A DNA stretch of 64,000 bases, taken from contig JAMPIV010021227.1 in NCBI GenBank assembly GCA_024509875.1, positions 1-64,000 on the forward strand, in the 5' to 3' direction. The notes beneath the pieces were generated by a model, which saw only the letters and a list, made by a program, of their open reading frames with translations, was not told where the DNA came from and searched no databases. Numbering within the stretch: the stretch's first letter is position 1; each line of letters begins with the position of its first letter. The position numbers and the translations under genes are program-made. Of the stretch, positions 11,901 to 26,074 are shown one piece after another. The DNA is from Oreohelix idahoensis. Its lineage: Eukaryota > Mollusca > Gastropoda > Stylommatophora > Oreohelicidae.

Positions 11901-12788
11901 AAATGTCTATAACAAGGAAACATTCAGATAGATAAATAAGGATAAGCCATGAGGTTTTAATGCTTTTATTGTGAAAAATGATTACTTATAAAAATGATGC
12001 TGGTCGTATTATCGTCTGATACATATGCATATTATGTTTAGAGATGTTTTCTACATGTAATAATGAGCAAGTGGCTCATTCAAAAAAAAAAAGAAGAAGA
12101 AGATGATGAGTACCCATGAAAACATTGGCTATTCTATGAAAGTGGATTGCCATTACCATAGGAATTAGAGATTTTGGACATTTCTTGGAATATTGCAGAG
12201 TACTTGGGAAATAGAATAAATAAGTACGCCAAAAAAAAAAAAGATTTTTTTTTAGTACTTGCAGGCTTTTAATATGGAGCAAATAACAGTACAGAAAAGA
12301 GATAACACCCCTACCACATCCAAGAGAATGTAATCAACTATATTTTTGAATGAAATGTAATAGATTATGATAATCCAGCCAAGTTCTGCAAATAAGATAG
12401 TTTATTGTTCATTCCCCAGTGTTGCCACTCGTCACATTTTTTTTAGTGATGACCTTATGAGTGTTTTGCAGATTTTGTTGGGCAGTGTTGCCAATTTGTA
12501 AATTTGGTGAAAAATATTATGATGTGATGAATAAGTTACACTTTTTGAAGTTGATGTCCACTACTAGTTTTTTTTTACATAGCAGACGACCTCATATAGA
12601 CATAGGACCCCAGTATAGGAATTAAATTAAATTTTTTGGAAATATTTTTGGACTTAGAAAAATTTTTGAACTTTAAATTTTTCTGAAAATTTTTTTTGAA
12701 CTTAGAAATTTTTGGGGATGGATTTTTGTTATTGATAGTACTCAAATGTCTCCCTACGGGATACATTTGCGGAGCCCCGGGATCTATA
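8919..12788 (+). other. 3.9-kb non-coding 3' region of gypsy copy A, with faint internal repeats
   Basis: AT-rich DNA with many A8-A22 runs and no credible ORF or envelope gene. Weak tandem structure is visible at a spacing of about 370 bp. Around 10844-11100 and 11201-11480 the same order of phrases recurs (AGTTCTATAAATGATTAG versus AGTTCCATAAATAATTG; then GAGCACCATGAG versus GGAACACCATAA; then TGTATGCAAGGAT versus TGTATACAAGGAT). GTCACATTTTTTTT followed by GTGATGACC recurs near 11143 and 12434. No clear polypurine tract precedes the 3' LTR. Confidence 0.55.
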
Positions 12789-13857
12789 TGTGGCCGTGTA
12801 CATAGTTGTTCCTTTGGAAACAGACTATATTCTTACAAGACAGAGGAAGCACAGACCACCCCATAATTTTATATTTTATGAGAAACAGAAAATAATAAAT
12901 AGTGTCACATATTTAGGGTAGAGTCGCTTTACACGCCATTTCTAATAATTGGGTGATTTCCCCTGACCAATCGGATAGCTCAGATTTACCCCGGGGAAAG
13001 TGGAACAACGACGCCATTTTGGCAGTAGAATGAAAGAGCGCAACTCAAGAGGTCGTATCTGGTCCAGCTCTACATATTTCTTAGTTTGAGAAAATCAAAC
13101 TTCAACATTTCTTATAAAATGTGTATTTCAGGACATTGAGTGGTTATATATATTTTCTTACTGGCGTAAGTAGTGACAATCGTTAAATATGTATTTTGAA
13201 TAGAGCTCCCAACCCTAGTCGCAGCAGAACTAGGTTCGAGGATTTGAGTCAATTTGCAAAAAAAATGTCTTACACCTCAAACCATGTAGAGTAGAAAATA
13301 TTCTTGTGTTGGAAAGCATTTAACTCAAGGAATGCTTATGACGATAAAGAAATCAAGGACAAATCTGAGGAGATGGGTAAATGTCGTCGAACCTAAAATA
13401 AGACTGTAACTTAAAGGAAGGAACACATGGTGGAATGAGAAGGTTCGCCATATTTGACAATTGAGTAGGCCTACGAGACAAAGATGCAAAAAGGGATTTT
13501 TGCATCGATGAAAGCATCTGATGAGATGATAGAATTTTATTATACTTATTATTGTAAAAATGTTCTGAATTCCAGACTTTGTTGAAATTTTAAGTTTCAT
13601 GCTGAAAGATATTAAAAGTTTTGCATGAAATCGAACGCTGTTGAAAAGGTGAATTACTACAGTTTTGAGATCTAGATAAGAAATCTATCCATTTCAATTA
13701 AATTCGCTACATCAACACCTAAGAGAAGAAAATCGAACCTGGTAACACAAATTTAAGAGAGAAATCTAAATCTCTGGTGATTAGGCCAGTTAAACATCTG
13801 CTCTCTGTAAAGTAAACTGAAAATACTGCATATACCGGCACTGCCACATGATGTAAT
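12789..13857 (+). repeat. 3' LTR of gypsy copy A
   Basis: Same sequence as 1027-2090 apart from about two substitutions and short indels (for example TATA inserted near 13146 and AT near 13427). It ends at GATGTAAT, after which the flank GATTGTCTAATG begins. Confidence 0.9.
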
Positions 13858-14580
13858 GATTGTCTAATGTCCCAGCGGCCTGGGTATGTCAAGACTGGGA
13901 CTTAGGTGGAGCGGTATACAGCCATCTTCGTTTTCTTACCAACCTCTCTCTTGCTGAGGAATCCTCGATTTATGACCTGAAAAAGTCTCCCAGCTGCTGC
14001 CAACTCTTCTTTGATGCCTCCCTTTCGGTCTATAATAGCTCCGAGGTATTTAGAGTGGTCGACCTGCTCCAGGACCTGTTCTCCCAGCTTAATCTGATGT
14101 CTTCTGTCTTCTCGTGATATCACCATGGATTTTGTTTTAGAGCTGCTTATGACCACCCCTCTCTTCTCCAGCTCTTCCTTCCAGACTTGCAGGTTGGATT
14201 GGAGATGTGCCTCTGATTTAGCAATCAGGGCAACATCATCAGCAAATGCAAGCTCCGAAATATAGACCTGTCTCATCTTCCAGTACCCCACTGAATACTT
14301 TCTTGTTCTCTCCTTACATGCCTTGATGACATCATCCATGAGGAGTATGAAAAGGTAAGGTGATAGGATATCACCTTGTCTTACACCAGTGGTGGTCCTG
14401 AACTCTTCTGACTTATGGTTTGCTGTCCTCACATAATTTCTGCAAGACTTGTAGAAGCTCTGTATAGCATGAATCAGAGGTGCTGGAATATTCTTCCTTG
14501 CCAAACAGTCCCAAAGTTTTGCTGGAATACCTGATGGCACGTGACAAAAAGACTTGGCATAAGTTTGTTGAAGGTCAGTG
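13858..14580 (-). pseudogene. Non-LTR retrotransposon RT fragment
   Basis: Reading leftwards, the translation runs from the fingers/palm (GVRQGDILSPYLFILLMDDV) through the catalytic FADD (ELAFADDVALIA) to the thumb (YLGAIIDRKGG) and the KTKMAVYRST region. These are standard motifs of endonuclease-type non-LTR RTs. An in-frame stop at 13900-13902 interrupts it, and homology continues in the same frame as VPVLTY up to the LTR boundary at 13858. The 5' and 3' ends are missing. The open frame continues upstream to 14666 but those residues do not look like RT. Confidence 0.85.
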
Positions 14581-14633
14581 CTCCTTGGGGAGTAGAAAGG
14601 TGGTGAATGAAATGAAATGAATGAACATTGGAT

Positions 14634-14907
14634 GTACACGTGACAGAAGCACACTGTAAACAGCATATGAAAGCATTATATATATATATACATTATGTTT
14701 GTGTTAATATTGTTTCTCCAGACCTTGTAACTGATTGAAAATGTGTACAGTAAAAGAAAAGGTAACCATGTGTTGGATAAACAGACTGAATGTCATGTCA
14801 CGAAAGATGGCGGTTATGGTGAAGCCAACAATTTGAAATGTATTGTGTCAAAACTTAATAAATTATGTTGTTAAATGTCGTTAGCAGTGTGCTTCTGTCA
14901 TGTGTAC
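14634..14907. repeat. Possible MITE with 23-bp inverted ends
   Basis: Positions 14634-14656 (GTACACGTGACAGAAGCACA...) are an inverted copy of 14885-14907 with one mismatch, and weaker complementarity continues ~15 bp inwards. The 274-bp unit is non-coding and contains a short (TA)n. No clear target-site duplication is seen and the superfamily is unknown. Confidence 0.45.
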
Positions 14908-15503
14908 GCCCAGAGTTATTAAAGTTTAAATTTGCACAAGGAATCTATAACCACCCTGTATATTTACAAACATGTTTGATTAAAATAACAGTGAAACGAC
15001 GGGGCGAAGCTAAGAATCAAAATTTCGCAAACGCAACATTTCTTAAGAAGCTTTATTAAGACCATTATCTTGCATGAGGCATATCTGGAGTCATCCTTAT
15101 ATAACCACCAGCTAACCACAATGCTACAGTATTCAAATGTGGAAGTAAACCTATCTGTGAGGCGAATTGCACCCTCACTGCCTCTTGAAATCAGCCACAC
15201 ACTTCCAGAGGTTCCCCCTGTGATGAAGCACGTTGAGAATTCAGCATTGTACTCTACACCTGGAGGAGTCACTGGAGCCACATATGTAACTCTGACTTTT
15301 TAACCTGGTTGGCTGGATACATTAGGATCTCACTATGGACCCATTATGGGAAAGAGGAGCTGAGAAGTGGCTCTGTGTAGGACATGACGATTCCTTGGGA
15401 GAGTTCAGAACCAGAGCACAGTATTGTAGCTCTGCATATTTGGAGATCCCCTTTGGATGGCGGGGAATGCACAGTATGTCACATGCTTCTTCCTCATACC
15501 TGT
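14908..15503. other. Gene-free stretch
   Basis: Open frames at 15070-15303 and 15335-15650 have no recognisable domain; the latter runs into a poly-A/T tract. Nothing firm is seen. Confidence 0.4.
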
Positions 15504-16404
15504 CAACTTGTACGAATTTTTCGTACAATGTACGGATTTTTTATACTTTTAGCAGTGTACGGCCGTACAGACTCGTTGTACGGATTTTCTCCCCGCCAAA
15601 AAAAAAAAATTTTAAAAAAAAAAAAAATTTTTTTTTTTTTTTTTAAATTTTAAAAATATTTTCCAACCCAAGTTTTTTAAAATTTTAAATCAGAAAATAT
15701 TTTCTAGCCCAGGTTTTTATTTAACCATTTTTTTTATTTTTAATTACGGGAATCTCGGCGTCCATTTTTAAACTGAGGTCTCTCCCAGCAACCAATCAAA
15801 TCCTTTCATTCCCAACAATTCGTCAACAACTTTGAATTCGGCCTCAAACGCTTTTGGTTTTCAGCGTGACATGGCGTATTTTTAAAGTTACCTGTTATCA
15901 ACGACCACGTTTGCTTGCCACCACACTTCGACGCCATTTCGTTTAAAAAAGCTAAGTACTTATAACTTGGTTAAATATTGCTGTTGTTTTGCTTTGTTGC
16001 AATTTAATCGCTGTCTTAATCTTTCCAGTTATATCTTGCCCTTCAATATATTTCCGTTAAATTGTCATAATATTCTGTGTAGGCCCTACATAACTAGAAA
16101 AAAAAAAGTTTGTTTGCGTTGAGTAGGCCTACTTTATTCCAGCACTCAAGATTAGCTGCTTTATTTTTTAATAATAATAAAGTGGCAATCTGTTATCACT
16201 TTAAGCTACCAACTCGTAAATAATAATTTTGTAAATTTTTGGTGGTACGTTTTTTCTTCCTAGATTTGATATTCTGTTCATAATTTTGTTTATAATTTTT
16301 TTTTTTTTTTTTTTTTTGCTGTTAGCCGTTTGCTTTGTTCGTAGTATTTTTTAATCATTCTCTTCGTCTACAAAGATTATTAGTTGAAATATTTCATCCA
16401 CTGA
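15504..16404 (+). other. 5' non-coding region upstream of the hAT transposase
   Basis: Holds A/T homopolymers (15598-15660, 16299-16318) and several short GTACGGATTTT repeats at 15530-15590. CATACCTGTCAACTTGTACG near 15500 could be a 5' terminal inverted repeat, but I find no matching 3' end after 18416. Element limits are therefore not set. Confidence 0.35.
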
Positions 16405-18416
16405 ATGATGGCTGAGCCTAATTCAAAGAAACAAAAGCTTGCAGGTCATGGTAAGTTTCAGGTCGAATGGGTTAAACTCTTCCCTGGCATTGTAGATGCA
16501 TCCAAGTTAGGATCAACCCATGCTTTTTTGTAGATTATGCAGCAAAGATATTAAAGTAGTAGCTTCAGGATTATATGATCTGAAAGTACATTTTAAATCG
16601 AAATTGCATGAACAAATGTTTGCAATGAAGAAGGGAGCATCTATTAAGACCTTTTTTGCTCAGCCAAAGCAGGAAGAGGGTGGCATTATAAGGGCTGAAG
16701 TTTTATTTGCCAATTTCATTGCCCAGCATAACTTAACTGCATCTGTTGCTGATCACTTTTGTGACTTGGCGCCTGTAATGTTTCCTGACAGTGATATTGC
16801 CAGAAAGTTCCAGTCGAAGAGGACAAAGACAACACTTATCATTAAAAACTGCCTGGCTCCATCTGCAACAGAACCAGTGATAAAGCTGTGCAGGGAAACA
16901 CCCTTCTCATTAATGGTTGATGAATCAAATGACAAGAAAACAGAGAAGCGGTTAGCTATTATGGTGAGAGTTTTTGAAGAAGGATTGGGACCAAGAACGA
17001 GATTGTTGGACATGCCTGTATGCAGTGGTGGAACCAGTGAGGCGATATTCAGTGATGTTGATAATCTGTTCACAAAATTTCATATTCCATGGAAAAATTG
17101 CATCGGCTTTGCTAGTGACAACTGCAATGTCATGGTGGGGAAATCAAACTCAGTACTTACTAGGATCAAGCAGAGGAACCCTTATGTTTTTAGTATTGGG
17201 TGCATTTGCCACCTTGCAAATTTATGTGCACAAGATGGAATCAAACAGTTGACTGTGCCAGTAGAAGACCTTTTGTTAGACATGTACTATCATTTTGAGC
17301 ACAGCTCAAAACGACGAAAGGCTTATAAGGAGTTCCAACTATTCACAGAAGCAGATGACCTGAATATTCTTAAACATTGTCAGACTCGCTGGCTGTCATT
17401 GCAGAAGGTAGTGGATAGAATTATTAACCAGTATACAGCTCTCTCATCTTATTTTGAAAGCCACAATGATGTTGAAAAGCCTGGCAGAGTCCAAAACATC
17501 CATAAACTTTTAAAAGCACCACTAACCCAGCTGACCCTTCGTTTTCTGAGTTTCATTCTGCCACTGTTAAATGAGTTTAATAAACTCTTTCAAACAGATG
17601 AGTCGCAGATTGGTGGCATGATGGAGGAGATGGACAGATTGCTTAGAAAATTTTTAGTTAAATTTGTGGAGATGAAGTATGTTAAACAGGTTGTTGACTT
17701 GAGGCATATCAAATTTAGTGATCGTGGGGTGCAGCATGATGACAGCATACTGGCAATTGGCCTCTCGAACAGAGCATTTATCGAAGAAATGGAGCTTGAT
17801 AGTGGAGTAAAGAGTTCATTTTTTGAGGATGTCAGAAATTTTTACACATCAGTGGTTAAAAAAATTACTGATAAATTTCCCTTTGACAACCAGGTTCTAA
17901 AGGACTTAAAAGTGCTAGATCCAAGCACTAAAGATAATCTCAGGTATCCAAACATCTGCAGATTGGCAGATGCTTTTGCCCAAGATCTTGATCAGGAAGC
18001 ACTGAAAGATGAGTTCGATGACTACTGTATGTTGTCTGATGTGTGTGTGCCTCTACTAACAGATAGTGGTCAGAAAAAGAGCTTCTGTAGCTATTGGCTG
18101 GAAGTTGTTGACCAGAAAACTAGTACTGGTGCCATCCGCTTCCCTAATTTGAAAGTCATCATTCAGCGACTGCTGATACTCCCTCACAGCAATGCTGACT
18201 GCGAAAGATCATTTTCAATGATGAAAAAAAATCCACACAGACTGCAGGAGGTCCATGAATGCGGACACACTCACTTCTATTTTACAGTGTAAGATTAACA
18301 TTGATACATGCTGTGCAGACTTTAAGCCCACAAATGCAATTCTGCAAAGTGCTAAAAGTGCATGTGTTGATTATAATACAAAACACTGTACATCGAAAGA
18401 ACAGTGTACATCATGA
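16405..18416 (+). pseudogene. hAT-superfamily transposase with BED zinc finger, two frameshifts
   Basis: The long open part (16520-18292) starts with a BED-type finger, CRLC with later H and H (residues 4, 7, 24, 30). An RNase H-like core follows with MVDESND and FASDNCN supplying acidic residues, then TRWLSL, and finally the hAT dimerisation motif LPHSNADCERSFSMM. The likely true start is ATG 16405, in a different frame that meets the finger across a T6 run (16524-16529). After an A8 run (18224-18231) homology shifts frame and ends at TGA 18414-18416 with the typical hAT tail (NADTLTSILQCKIN). Both breaks are in homopolymers. With one base corrected in each the gene would be about 670 codons, a normal length. 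Confidence 0.88.
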
Positions 18417-18605
18417 TCACTTAGTTTTTTTTATATGTAAAGAACAGTTTGAGGCTATTAGCATGTTTTATATCACAATAATTCAAATGCTAATAAATTT
18501 GTTCTCATTTTTAAAACTGTATTGCGTATAATTTATTAATATATATTTTTGCGTAAGGATTTTTGGGTGTTTGTTTTAACAAACTAACTACATCCCGAAA
18601 AATCA

Positions 18606-18731
18606 TTAACTCTTTGACTCCGGAAAAACGCTCAGAGCGTTGGTCAGATTTGACACCCGTGCCAAAACAACTCTCTGAGCGTTGTTTTTAGTCTATCACG
18701 AATGAAAATTACGGCACAGGGTGGAAAATAA
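18606..18731. other. Possible piggyBac-like terminus with small palindromes
   Basis: TTAACTCTTTGACTCCGG is followed by the palindrome AACGCTCAGAGCGTT and then AAAACAAC...GTTGTTTT. TTAA followed by CNCTTTG and subterminal palindromes resembles a piggyBac end, but no partner end or transposase is found. A SINE is inserted directly downstream. Confidence 0.25.
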
Positions 18732-18742
18732 TTGCGGAGTCT

Positions 18743-19060
18743 CTTTTCTTCTTCTTCTTCTTCCTCGTTCGCCCTGAAAAGGACGGTGGTTGCGTTGTGT
18801 CTGTTTACGCCTAAGCTGTGATATCTGCACCTTTCGGTCGACACATCCGACTTCAGCACGGCATTTTTTAGGGACTGGGTTTGCCTTCCCATTGCGATCC
18901 GCACTCGCTCAGCCAGACTGCACTGCTGCAGACTGTTTCCAGGACCACCACGTGGAGGTGGAGTGCGGTCTTGACCAGCTCTGGTTCGCTGGTCCTGATG
19001 CAAGCAGTACAGCTATGGGTCGCTGACTGCATTCACTATTGCTGCATCTTGGGGTCCCAG
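18743..19060 (-). mobile_element. SINE-like retroposon, family A copy 1, (GAA)n tail
   Basis: A 318-bp unit matches 63520-63834 in inverted orientation at about 90% or more. Read on the minus strand it begins CTGGGACCCC and ends in (GAA)n. It is bounded by an 11-bp target-site duplication with one mismatch, TTGCGGAGTCT (18732-18742) and TTGTGGAGTCT (19061-19071). Both copies start at the same base, which argues for a full-length short element and not random LINE truncation. An inner GACCAGC...GCTGGTC hairpin is present. No clear tRNA head is seen. Confidence 0.75.
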
Positions 19061-19303
19061 TTGTGGAGTCTAAAAGTTAAGCCACAGAAACGCCAATAAC
19101 CACATTACAAGGCAGTCCTTCTTCTAAAATCACCAGAGTAAGAGATACAGAGGAAGACCAAAAAACACAACAGAGTAATGAACTTGAAACAAAAATAAAA
19201 AGAGATGAGGAAGACATTGACATATGTTTTATGGTTTGTAATCACAGTTTCCACAATTGTTCCCACTCAGAAAGCTTCTCTGAAAAACAGGCTGCGTTTT
19301 CTA

Positions 19304-19790
19304 ATTTTTTTTTTTTAAGGACTATCTTAATGGCACACGGACAACTCCATCAGTACTCCGATCTCCTCCCTTAGATCACACAAGGAGGATCTCAGCACAA
19401 ACTCTGCAGCACCGGCGAGAATCCCATTGTGTGTATATGGAAATCACATTCCATAAATATTTATGTGGTGGGTAGGTTTCTAATTTTTAAATTGTTGCCA
19501 GGGCAGCGGCCTTACAGCCCACTCATTACGATTTCCAACTGCCGTGGGATTGTTAACGTGCGCAACTTGCACATGGGACTTCCTTTTTTTTCGCCCTTAT
19601 CCGAGAAGGCTAGGCATCCGATCTCACTACCCAGGAGACCAGGGTGGAGTATTATATCATTAAGACTGCCGGTTCTGAAAAAATAATTTCCATAAATTGT
19701 ATTCCCTCTACTGGGATTCGAACCCGTAACTTTCAGAATGTCTGATTTTTAACATTTTAGATGAAGATTTAGCAGCTTTACTGCGTGTTT
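19304..19790 (-). mobile_element. tRNA-headed SINE, family B copy 1, poly-A tail
   Basis: On the minus strand a tRNA-like stretch contains the pol III B-box sequence GGGTTCGAATCCCAG (near 19710-19727) and a short anticodon-arm-like segment (TCAGACATTCTGA). A 300-bp body shared with 61075-61393 follows, ending in a poly-A tail (poly-T on the + strand, 19304-19315). This is the layout of a tRNA-derived SINE. A box and tRNA identity are not resolved. Confidence 0.55.
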
Positions 19791-21156
19791 TGCATTCTTC
19801 CTTGACGGTGACAATCCAAAGAAACAATCATACAAAGTATAAACCATTCCAATTTAAAAAATAAGAAAGCAAAACCAAGCAGCTTAATAATTTTATAATA
19901 AGTGTTTTACCATTTTGTAATTGTATCATAATTTGTGCGCTTTCTTCTCCTCTACGGCAGTATTGGACTACTTTTGTTTTGCGTACTGAATTATGTGAAT
20001 TATTCAATTGCTAGCACATTCTTATTCCTTACATTCCAACAGGTAATTGGTATTTTTCGTGTCAAGTGTTACACTCCTTTCATTCATTTTGTGTCGTGTT
20101 TGTTTACCAGAGAGCTGATACCCATCAGCCCAGCTTGGCTTGTGAGGTCATTTTCGTGGAGTGGCCCGTGTGTGTTTACACAAGGAGTGCCGGTCAATTA
20201 GCGATCTGGCGGCAGGTACAGACATTAATGATGTAAGGAAACTTCCAGACAAACTGGTTATGATCAGGATAAATGTAAGAAGTTGTAATGTAAACATTAC
20301 CAAGAATAGTCGGATGTAGCAACTCCAAATACGGAGGATGACTGTTTGAAATTTTCAAACGCCTGAGTTATACAGAATACTACATGAGGAAAAGTAACAT
20401 GAACGTTTGAATGTTTTGGTTGGCATTTCAGGCGCCAATAAACATTCGCGTTGATTGGGAGTTTTGTTGAAAACGCCAGGTGGAAGCGTGGGCCTGGAAC
20501 CTACGATATAACATAGAAAAAGTTTGACATACGGCGCTGCATTCCATAAATCGTCAACGTAGATAACTCGGACCTTGCGACAGAAAAGAATAGCGCTAGG
20601 TTTTGAACTGATTGGACCGGACACACACAAAACGTATTAAGAGCATCACTGTACATCAGCAGAAAACTTGCCAATATTAATACGGAGCCCGGAATTCTAC
20701 AGGACCACTCACAAGTCTCAGAAGGATTCTGACATAGAAATAATACCGAAGACGTGTGTTCGAGGCAACTGTGTTATGTTTCCAAGACTATTCTACTAAG
20801 CAAGAAGTCAAAGATTTCTCAATTATGGAGTTTGTGGTACCAGTACAAGGCGACCCGACTATTTGCGGTACGATCCGAGAGACCATTTGCTATACTACCA
20901 GACGTTAGAAGCTTGAGATCGACACATAAAGATTCTTGCCTTGACCAGGAGAGGTTGCTCCCTGAACTCATCTGGAAACGTGCCCCTCACCACAGAGACG
21001 AATCTACGGAAAAGCAGCATCGGCATTTCAACATTTTGGTAAGTCCTATTTAACAGGCCAAAACCAAAGAACTGTATTCCAGTCCTACAACCAAGTTTCA
21101 ATGACGAAACTTATTTTTTCATAATCACCAGTCATATTTATTTACATATACATACT
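19791..21156. other. Gene-free stretch
   Basis: No domain-bearing ORF, repeat pair or RNA gene is recognised here. Open frames of 60-100 codons have no plausible composition or motif. Confidence 0.5.
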
Positions 21157-23489
<2,333 letters not shown>

Positions 23490-23782
23490 TCAATTAAATC
23501 AGCTGGGGGCTTGAACGAGCTAAATTATACAATATACATCTTCACAAAAGACGGCGGGTCAGCTAAAATGTTAACGTGCTCAGACACACTCAGCATTGTT
23601 CTTGACCTCTGAAATATCTTGTGAACACGCCCTGAGGTAGAAGCATCATTACCCTTCTATCTACAACTCTGCCAAGAGTAATCGTGTGCGAAGGTAGATA
23701 CCTTTGAAGACCCACATTAGATACTCTAGGTTTTGGCCACCGTTGGACCACTACTGCAGAGCAAGGGGAGGCAACCCGTGAC
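23490..23782. repeat. Dispersed repeat family C, copy 1
   Basis: About 290 bp shared with 54165-54457, and its last ~105 bp with 55868-55973. Conserved blocks include CTGCCAAGAGTAATC and TTGGACCACTACTGCA, all ending CCGTGAC. This copy is followed by an (AAT)n tract (23788 on), suggesting a retroposon 3' end. Confidence 0.6.
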
Positions 23783-25784
23783 TGTAATATAATAATAATA
23801 ATAAAATTAGTAATAATAATGGTCCTGTCAGTCATAATTGACTATGGGAATGCGCCCCTGAGGTGACAGCCCTCCGCTGCTTATTTTCTTTGTGTTCTTC
23901 TCAACGTTTTCTCCACTTTTTTGCTTGCTTCTCTTCATCATTTTAAAACCATTCTTTACATTTAAAAAAAAAAAAAAAAATTGGTTTCGTTTTGGCGAGG
24001 CACGCTGCGTTCAGCCTTAACACCGGTTGTCGTCTTCAGGTGGGTCTCGAAATTTAAAGGCAAAAGACAGAAATTATAGTGTGATCCAACTCAATAGTAT
24101 GAAATTGGACGTCATAAGAGAACAATACAGTACAACACGGGGGGTACCAAAACGAAACCTCCCACCACCTTGAACATTTCCCAGGGTCGGCTCTGATCCC
24201 CGACAAAACCATTTTGACCATTCTTTACAGTCAATAGAGTACAAAAAAAATCATTCTATACACCCTTTGAGCTTGCAATTGGCAAAGTAGTTACAGCCTT
24301 TTGCCCCTCGCTGCAAAGTTATCGCTTTCCGGGTTGCAAACCTAATAAGTCACGCTCCAGTCTACCCAGCTGTAAAAGAGTGAGTGACACTGCTCTTAAA
24401 TTAGGGAAAGTAAAGGCAACGAGGAAGGGAACTGGTTACCTCATCTCTTAAAGCCGGACAGTGTATAATTAAGTCTCAGAACTTTACTTCTCTACGGCAG
24501 TACTTGCTATGCTCACCCCCCCCCCCCCCACCACCCCCCCCCCCCCCCAAACAACACAAAACAAAAAAAACAACAACAAACAAACATACCCCCAGCTATT
24601 TTGGCATTCTAGTGCACATCGTATTTCATATATAACAGACGAGCTATCAACCACGAAAGATTCCTACACAACCATTTCCTTGAGAAACAAACTAATCAAC
24701 ACACATTCATCAAGCAACCACTCAACGAACTCAGCCCAGCTGACTGAAAGTCCACGAAATGACCACACCAGGCAACAAACACTTACCTTCTACAACAATC
24801 AGCAGAAGTAACTCAAAGCTTTGGGATAGAGTCATGGCGCTGAAGAATTTAATCCGCGCCCGCGCATCCGGAAAAAGCTTCGTTCATTAGTCCAGCGGGG
24901 TGATGTGAAAGTAGTTCTTGTATCACTACACACTGTCGAGGGGGAAAAGTAGACAAGCATGTAATGAGAAAATATGGGAACGTCAAGGATAACGAGACAC
25001 TATGTGAAGACGTATGGACTAATTTAGTTTGTAAGTGACCATCATACTCCAAAAATATGGCAGACGAATAATGAGGTGGATTTTTCTCATAAACAGTGTT
25101 GGCAGTCATACCTTTTTTTTCGCAGTGTTTACAGCCGTGAATATTCTTTTAAAAATGACGTAGTGCACTTCAGTTAACTGTACGCTTCCCATGTGTACTT
25201 TAACGAAAATCATAGACACTAAACCACGTAAAGTGTTCCCAAGTGGTTTGCGTAAACCCTCTTGCGGTTATCTGCGTGTATGATTTAATGAGATTTAGAC
25301 TCAGGGAAAACACAATGTGTATATATAACATTCTTTTCCCGTTTAGCTACCTATAGGGCATGTAGCCCCTACTACATCTGGTCCCCTTGCAAGAAGCCGG
25401 CTCTCAAGCATTTATGTGCTGTTGCAGAAGTGATACCTGCAGCAATATGTTATACATGATGAAGCTGCCAGCTCTATACACGGCTTCTTGTTAATTGTAT
25501 CTTACGATAAAACTGATATGGCAGTAGTCCCATTCTTTCTTTTTTTTTCACTCAGATATCTCCTGCATCTGCACGTGACTGCAATGTCATGTGATGAGCA
25601 CACAATAAAGTCAAAAACAGAGATATTCATGGATAAAAAGTCATTGTAGTTTGCGTGTTAAATTTTTTTTTACATGATGGGGTAATTGTCCAATGTCCAA
25701 CCCTCCTTAGACGCTTTTTACCACATGCCTGATAGGGTACAGTGTTACTATTCTTTGCTCTTCTTTCAGGCCCCTGTAAAACAC
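23783..25784. other. Gene-free stretch with homopolymers
   Basis: Holds (AAT)n, an A17 run (~23963), a C-rich tract (24516-24548) and a 13-bp inverted pair GGTTTCGTTTTGG (~23984) / CCAAAACGAAACC (~24148). No coding region is supported. Confidence 0.5.
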
Positions 25785-26074
25785 AGATCACTCTTATGGA
25801 ACTGATGACAAGAACCAGACAAGTGCCAGTGAAACAAGAGATGAGAAGAAGACGCTGGCGATGGATAGGACAACCATTGAGGACACCCATTGATGGCATT
25901 ACAAGGTAATCCTTGTGCTGGAATCCTCAGAGAAAGAGAGTTAGAAGTTGACAAAAAATCACATGGAGAAGAGAGCTGGAGACAGAAATGAAATTGATGA
26001 GGAAGACGTGGAAAGGATTCGAGCTAATGGCACGTGACAGGAGGACTTGGTGTGACGTGGAACGGAAATATTGA
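25785..26074 (+). pseudogene. C-terminal remnant of an endonuclease-RT non-LTR element
   Basis: Translation shows the C-terminal signature of this RT group: RRRRWRWIGQPLRTP, then WNPQRKRE after an internal stop, then after a frame change ITWRRELETEMKLMRKTWK and ARDRRTW, ending at TGA 26072-26074. One stop and one frameshift show decay. The same type of tail, better preserved, is at 46859-47236. Confidence 0.75.

Larger units (their letters stand above)
1027..13857 (+). mobile_element. Ty3/gypsy LTR retrotransposon, copy A (12.8 kb)
   Basis: Two near-identical direct repeats of 1064 and 1069 bp bound an internal region encoding gag, protease, RT, RNase H and integrase in that order, which defines Ty3/gypsy (Metaviridae). 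By eye the LTRs differ by about two substitutions and a handful of 1-4 bp indels, so the insertion is recent. No envelope-like ORF is seen. About 3.9 kb of non-coding DNA lies between pol and the 3' LTR, making the element unusually long. The 3' flank starts inside a minus-strand non-LTR RT fragment, but the 5' flank does not continue that fragment and I find no convincing target-site duplication. That suggests later rearrangement or an assembly join. Confidence 0.93.

Noticed and set aside
13325..13600. Minus-strand frame in the 3' LTR, partly shared with 1588-1833
   Set aside because: Lies within LTRs and differs in its C-terminal half between them owing to a 2-bp indel; non-coding.
19680..19760. 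A tRNA gene on the minus strand
   Set aside because: Only a B box and a partial anticodon-like arm are present; acceptor and D arms cannot be folded, so it is treated as a SINE head.
23984..24161. 13-bp inverted pair as a MITE
   Set aside because: Short match, no target duplication, no second copy; could be chance in this context.
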